Shown here piece by piece: positions 60,581 through 64,000 of a stretch of DNA of 64,000 nucleotides (position 1 is the stretch's first letter; every line of letters begins with the position of its first letter). A program made the translations under genes and the position numbers. This DNA comes from Peptostreptococcaceae bacterium (GTDB lineage: Bacteria; Bacillota; Clostridia; Peptostreptococcales; Peptostreptococcaceae). The stretch spans positions 372,001-436,000 of the forward strand of contig CABIZO010000001.1 of the NCBI GenBank assembly GCA_902363255.1, written 5' to 3'. The notes below the pieces were generated by a model. The model was not told the origin of the DNA, searched no databases, and saw only the letters and a list, made by a program, of their open reading frames with translations.

Positions 60581-61066
60581 CTATGCATGCTCTAAAACAT
60601 CAGTATTAACTAAGTTAAGTTCTCTTATTACTATTTCGGCTACTTTTCCTGCAACCAATCCTGTAAAATGGATACACTGTTCTTTGTGAGCACCTACACC
60701 CATATCAAATTCTTTTGTAAGGATACGACAACATAGAGCATTTTTCCCATTAGCAACTTTGAACCAATCATGTAACTCTTTTGATAATTCTAAGTTTTTT
60801 TCTACTTTTGGATCACCTTGCTTAGTACGTCCAAAGAATATACCTAAAGCCATAACTCCCCCAGAAACAGCTCCACATAAACATTTAGAACGACCTATAC
60901 CAACTGGAAATCCAGAAGCCATTGATATAACTTCTTCTGGAATATCTAACTCAAAGTTAGAACGGATTGCGCTTACTACAGCTTCAGAACAGAAAAATCC
61001 GCCACGGAATAATTCTTCAGCATCTTTAGTTATTTTACTTACACTTACTTCCTTCTTTATATTCAT
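60581..61066 (-). CDS. C_GCAxxG_C_C family redox-type protein
   Basis: A 161-residue soluble protein with the family's spaced Cys pattern: FFCSEAVVSAI, SKCLCGAVSGGVMALGIFFG (the GCAxxG motif variant CGAVSGG), NALCCRILT and KEQCIHFTG. Such proteins are thought to bind metal or a redox centre and often neighbour transporters of sulfur, selenium or tellurium compounds. The start at 61066 follows GGAGGTTTTATT; longer starts are unsupported. It is the first gene of a two-gene operon with the TDT transporter. Confidence 0.82.
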   Translation of the reverse strand: MNIKKEVSVSKITKDAEELFRGGFFCSEAVVSAIRSNFELDIPEEVISMASGFPVGIGRSKCLCGAVSGGVMALGIFFGRTKQGDPKVEKNLELSKELHDWFKVANGKNALCCRILTKEFDMGVGAHKEQCIHFTGLVAGKVAEIVIRELNLVNTDVLEHA

Positions 61067-61231
61067 AATAAAACCTCCAAAAATTTGTTTATTTATAGCA
61101 ATAATAGTATAAATTGCTAGGAAAATATAATCCAATTGAAAATAATTATAAGTAAATGCTTACTATAAATTTTTTATATAATTGATGAGTAAATTTAAAA
61201 ATATCTGTAACTAGAGACTAATATTAAAACT
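61067..61231. other. Short intergenic region before the XRE remnant
   Basis: No gene seen. It lies between the divergent C_GCAxxG_C_C gene and an HTH remnant. No clear regulatory motif. Confidence 0.4.
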
Positions 61232-61345
61232 ATGATAATTAATAAAAAAGGGAGATATAATCCTTCAATTATTCTTGCTTTTAAAATAGGGCGATATTTT
61301 AATATGCAAATTGAAGAAATATTTATCTATGAAGAGGAGAAATAA
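61232..61345 (+). pseudogene. C-terminal remnant of an XRE-family HTH regulator
   Basis: Codons from about 61232 read KKGRYNPSIILAFKIGRYFN then MQIEEIFIYEEEK and stop, the usual last third of small Cro/C1-type regulators. The first helix-turn-helix half, expected about 120 nt upstream, is absent. It lies 29 nt before the small membrane-protein gene, the usual place for such a regulator. Remnant by deletion; a 37-residue ORF from ATG 61232 is not likely functional. Confidence 0.65.
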
Positions 61346-61373
61346 TTTTTATATTTAATAAGGAGGTGTAATT

Positions 61374-61703
61374 ATGAAAAAGAGTTGGAAGGATTATTGT
61401 TTTGTTATAATAGGTATATTGCTACTTGGATTCGGTTTATTTATTATAAAAACTATATCTAATCCACAAGATATTATGCAAACATTACCATATATTTGTA
61501 TAGGTGTTGGGTGTGGGATTTTCGGTCAAGGTATGGGGAATATTGTAAGTGAAAAAGCTATGGAAAATTATCCAGATATAAAAAAACAATTAGAAATTGA
61601 TAAAAATGATGAACGAAATATGATGATTGTTAATTGTGCAAAGGCTAAGGCCTATGAAATGATGGTTAAGGATGGACAGCCAATAGGTAATCCATCCTTT
61701 TAA
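61374..61703 (+). CDS. Small membrane protein of unknown function
   Basis: A 109-residue protein with two membrane segments (about 9-27 CFVIIGILLLGFGLFIIK, and 42-60 YICIGVGCGIFGQGMGNIV) and a charged C-terminus (IDKNDERNMMIVNCAKAKAY). It resembles small membrane partners encoded beside XRE regulators. The AAGGAGG RBS is strong. Its stop overlaps the stop of the convergent Rrf2 gene by 4 nt. Confidence 0.6.
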   Translation: MKKSWKDYCFVIIGILLLGFGLFIIKTISNPQDIMQTLPYICIGVGCGIFGQGMGNIVSEKAMENYPDIKKQLEIDKNDERNMMIVNCAKAKAYEMMVKDGQPIGNPSF

Positions 61704-62095
61704 AGTATATCTTCCAAAGTGTACTCTCTTAGCTTAAGTATAAATGAATTAAGAGCATCACTTATAATAGGTTTTAATTTGCATGAATTATTAATAGAGC
61801 AAGTATTATCTTCAGGAGAAAAACATTCAAGAATATTTAAATTATCTTCAGTTACTTCAATAAGTTTACCTAAATTAATATCCTTAGGATTCATACCAAG
61901 TTTGATACCACCGTTTCTTCCTTTTGAAGACGAGATATAATTGTTTTTAGATAATTTATATACAATCTTCTTTGTATGATGAGTTGATAAACCTAAAATA
62001 GATGATAGTTCATCAACAGTAGAAAGATCATCAGGATGATTACCTAGATACATTAGTATTCGAAGGCTATAGTCTGTAAATTTTGATAAATACAT
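61700..62095 (-). CDS. Rrf2-family regulator with three-Cys cluster motif (NsrR-type)
   Basis: A 131-residue winged-helix regulator: MYLSKFTDYSLRILMYLG start, recognition helix region LGLSTHHTKKIVYKLSKN, wing SKGRNGGIKLG, and the C-terminal cluster ECFSPEDNTCSINNSCKLK with three Cys spaced like NsrR. It may sense NO or Fe-S status. Full length, unlike the degraded Rrf2 gene at 3466. The RBS AAGGAG is in its leader. Its targets cannot be read from this window. Confidence 0.85.
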   Translation of the reverse strand: MYLSKFTDYSLRILMYLGNHPDDLSTVDELSSILGLSTHHTKKIVYKLSKNNYISSSKGRNGGIKLGMNPKDINLGKLIEVTEDNLNILECFSPEDNTCSINNSCKLKPIISDALNSFILKLREYTLEDIL

Positions 62096-62373
62096 TATAA
62101 TCTCCTTTAAAAATATAGTTTTCTATATGTATTATTATATAAAGTGCGTTGTATTAAATACAAGCCTAATAATAATTTTTCTATTGATGTAGAGACAATG
62201 ATAAATTTTTATTTCAAGTTTAGATTTGTGTTAAGTTGTTAATAATGAATTAATTGAAAAGTATTTTGCAAGATTAGAATTCTAATAAAAATTACAAAGT
62301 CGTAATAATTTATTAGTAAAAGAGTGCTATAATTTTCTTGTAAAATAAAAAATATATGTAAAGAAGGGATTTT

Positions 62374-62958
62374 ATGCAAAATTTAGTATTTAATATTGAT
62401 GAAAGGTTTGAAAAAGGTAAGAAGGTTAGAATGAAAGGAGAAGTACCATGTATAATATATGGAGAATCTCTGGACAACTCTATAAGTTGTAAAATAACTA
62501 AAAAAGAAATGCTAAAATTATTGTCTAGTCCAAAAAACTCAGTTTTATCATTAAATCTTAATGGAACTACTGAAAAATGTGTATTAAAAGAAGTTCAAAG
62601 AAATACTTTTGGGGAAATAATACATTTAGATTTCCAATACGTAAGAAAAGGTGATTCTGTTAAATTAAAAGTTCCAGTTACTTATAGTGGACAGGGCTTA
62701 TTGGAATCAAAAGGTTTACTATTAGAAACAATAGTATCAGAAGTACAATTACAAGGACATCCAGGTGATATTCCAGAAAGCTTAAAAATAGACGTATCAC
62801 AATTAAATTATGGAGATACAGTATTAACAGAAGACTTGGCGATTCCAACAACTTTGAAATCAGATATAAATGAAGATACAATAATTGCTAGAGTAGTTTA
62901 CTTATCTTCTAATAATAGTGAAGAAATAGAAGAAGATGAAACTTCTACTGCTGAATAA
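62374..62958 (+). CDS. rplY: 50S ribosomal protein L25 / general stress protein Ctc
   Basis: A 194-residue two-domain L25 (Ctc type): N-terminal 5S rRNA-binding domain (residues about 1-95: MKGEVPCIIYGESL, CVLKEVQRNTFGEIIHLDFQ) and C-terminal TL5-like beta domain (VKLKVPVTYSGQG), then an acidic tail EEIEEDETST. Length is typical of the longer form. The RBS is AAGAAGGG. Ctc-type genes are often stress-controlled; no alternative promoter is recognised here. Also called ctc. Confidence 0.93.
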   Translation: MQNLVFNIDERFEKGKKVRMKGEVPCIIYGESLDNSISCKITKKEMLKLLSSPKNSVLSLNLNGTTEKCVLKEVQRNTFGEIIHLDFQYVRKGDSVKLKVPVTYSGQGLLESKGLLLETIVSEVQLQGHPGDIPESLKIDVSQLNYGDTVLTEDLAIPTTLKSDINEDTIIARVVYLSSNNSEEIEEDETSTAE

Positions 62959-62987
62959 TATTTAAAACAATAAAATTTATTATAAAT

Positions 62988-63017
62988 ATGCCACCTTGAC
63001 GATAATCAGGGTGGTAT
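62988..63017 (+). terminator. Terminator after rplY
   Basis: GCCACCTTGA pairs with TCAGGGTGGT (two G-T/A mismatches) followed by ATTTACTTTT; a weak T tract. Confidence 0.6.
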
Positions 63018-63103
63018 TTACTTTTAATAAATATTAATTTAATGTAATTATTACATATTTGTATTAGTTAATACATAAACATATAATTCAAGGAGGAAAT
63101 TAT

Positions 63104-63511
63104 TTGAACAATTTATATGAACACTCATTAGCAATTGAAAAATCACAAACAATGATAGATATTACACCTATCATAAAAGAAGATATTAAAAAAAGTAAAA
63201 TACAAGAGGGAATAGTTGTAGTATTTTGTCCACACACAACAGCAGGAATAACAATAAATGAAAATGCAGACCCAGATGTGGTAAGGGATCTAATTTATGG
63301 TTTCGAAAAAGTATATCCAACAAATGATAATAATTATACACACTTTGAAGGAAATTCTCATGCACATATGAAATCCTCTACGATGGGTGCATCACAAACA
63401 CTTATTATTCATAAGGGGGAACCCATTTTAGGATGCTGGCAAGATGTATATTTTTGCGAGTTTGATGGACCACGAAATAGAAAATTTTATGTTAAAATTA
63501 CAAAAGGATAA
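63104..63511 (+). CDS. YjbQ/UPF0047 family protein
   Basis: A 135-residue single-domain protein of the YjbQ family (UPF0047): VVVFCPHTTAGITINENADP near 43-62 and EGNSHAHMKSSTMGASQTL near 84-102 with several His, then ILGCWQDVYFCEFDGPRNRK. Some members show thiamin-phosphate synthase activity in vitro; the physiological role is uncertain. The start is TTG 63104, supported by AAGGAGG; no ATG fits better. It lies alone between rplY and the rubrerythrin gene. Confidence 0.85.
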   Translation: MNNLYEHSLAIEKSQTMIDITPIIKEDIKKSKIQEGIVVVFCPHTTAGITINENADPDVVRDLIYGFEKVYPTNDNNYTHFEGNSHAHMKSSTMGASQTLIIHKGEPILGCWQDVYFCEFDGPRNRKFYVKITKG

Positions 63512-63641
63512 AAAAATAAAAAATTTTTAGAAAAATTGTTTAAAGAGAAGAATATGTGGTATTAATATATCATAATTAAAATTTAAACTTAAACAGTATA
63601 CAATAATTAGATTATATAAAATATTAGGGAGGAATATAAAA

Positions 63642-64000
63642 ATGAAAAAATTTGTTTGTACAGTATGTGGATATATATATGAAGGAGAAACTGCTCCAGA
63701 GCAATGTCCAGTTTGTAAAGTAGGAGCTGACAAGTTCGAAGAAATGAAAGGTGAAATGGTATGGGCTGATGAGCACAGAATAGGTTCAGCTCAAGGAGTA
63801 GACGAAGAAGTTTTAGAAGGATTAAGAGCTAACTTTGTTGGAGAATGTACAGAAGTAGGAATGTACTTAGCTATGTCAAGACAAGCGGATAGAGAAGGAT
63901 TCCCAGAAGTTGCAGAAGCTTACAAAAGAATAGCTTTCGAAGAAGCAGAACATGCTGCTAAATTCGCAGAATTATTAGGAGAAGTAGTTGTTGCTGATAC
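63642..64000 (+). CDS. Reverse rubrerythrin (3' end outside window)
   Basis: At least 119 residues. An N-terminal rubredoxin domain (CTVCGYIYEGETAP, CPVCKVGADKF: four Cys for Fe) precedes the start of the diiron ferritin-like domain (NFVGECTEVGMYLAMSRQAD, then FEEAEHAAKFAELLGE), the reversed order seen in clostridial rubrerythrins. These reduce peroxide or oxygen with electrons from NADH and are highly expressed in anaerobes. The RBS is GGGAGG. Codons are unusually optimised compared with neighbours, fitting high expression. The C-terminus is cut by the window edge. Confidence 0.9.
   Translation, partial: MKKFVCTVCGYIYEGETAPEQCPVCKVGADKFEEMKGEMVWADEHRIGSAQGVDEEVLEGLRANFVGECTEVGMYLAMSRQADREGFPEVAEAYKRIAFEEAEHAAKFAELLGEVVVAD

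Noticed and set aside
63590..63641. PerR-box-like AT palindrome before the rubrerythrin gene
   Set aside because: The best match has extra central bases and several mismatches; not distinguishable from the AT-rich background.
1..64000. tRNA, rRNA, insertion sequences, prophage genes or CRISPR arrays
   Set aside because: None was recognised when reading the window. I could not run dedicated searches, so small structured RNAs may have been missed.

Overview
The window is AT-rich, densely coded Firmicute DNA. Strong AGGAGG-type ribosome-binding sites, rho-independent terminators after most operons, a FabK-type fatty-acid pathway, reverse rubrerythrin, Rrf2 regulators, a C_GCAxxG_C_C redox protein and Ctc/L25 all suggest an anaerobic member of the Clostridia, most likely of the Peptostreptococcaceae (Paraclostridium/Paeniclostridium/Clostridioides type). 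The taxon is an inference. No rRNA, tRNA, transposase, phage gene or CRISPR array was seen.

Layout. 1-9.5 kb: the C-terminal part of a propeller-type sensor kinase (cut by the window edge), a metallo-beta-lactamase-fold protein with a damaged metal site, a frameshifted acetyltransferase, a shortened Rrf2 regulator, a DUF362 protein, an orphan membrane protein, an OFA-family transporter, an HTH regulator split across two frames, and a DUF1540 Cys-rich protein. 9.5-10.1 kb: a gene-poor stretch with a dispersed repeat, twin terminators and a signal-peptide stub. 10.1-16.6 kb: GlpP antiterminator, HAD phosphatase, a complete CUT1/Ugp-type ABC importer and a TIM-barrel isomerase-like protein. 16.8-26.7 kb: a complete type II fatty-acid operon, acpS-fabH-acpP-fabK-fabD-fabG-fabF-accB-fabZ-accC-accD-accA, with FabT/FabR-like palindromes before fabH. 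A nitronate-monooxygenase/FabK-like gene points towards its end.

29.6-43.6 kb holds the most striking structure: two consecutive, closely similar six-gene cassettes. Each encodes an ABC ATPase, two permeases, an RNase J-like (beta-CASP) metallo-hydrolase, a lipoprotein binding protein and a 5'-nucleotidase/cyclic phosphodiesterase-type metallophosphoesterase that has no signal peptide. I read them as an import-then-dephosphorylate system for a phosphodiester, possibly nucleotides, oligonucleotides or glycerophosphodiesters. The substrate is not known.

43.7-49.5 kb: a DUF362-ferredoxin protein, then an alpha-glucoside PTS operon (EIIA, LicT-type antiterminator, EIICB, GH4 6-phospho-alpha-glucosidase) with two RAT/terminator leaders and cre-like boxes. 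49.7-53 kb: a DUF1648 membrane protein and an ECF sigma/anti-sigma pair. 53.3-56 kb: glyA, a YhhN-family protein and a GNAT acetyltransferase. 56.2-59.6 kb: a three-gene module made of a 22-residue-repeat protein, a MoxR-type AAA+ ATPase and a DUF2201 metallopeptidase/VWA protein. 59.6-64 kb: a TDT-family transporter with a C_GCAxxG_C_C protein, an XRE remnant, a small membrane protein, an Rrf2/NsrR-type regulator, L25/Ctc, YjbQ and the start of a reverse rubrerythrin.

A dispersed intergenic repeat occurs in three clear copies (about 9.63, 26.69 and 53.01 kb) and two possible decayed ones, and explains several spurious short reading frames.
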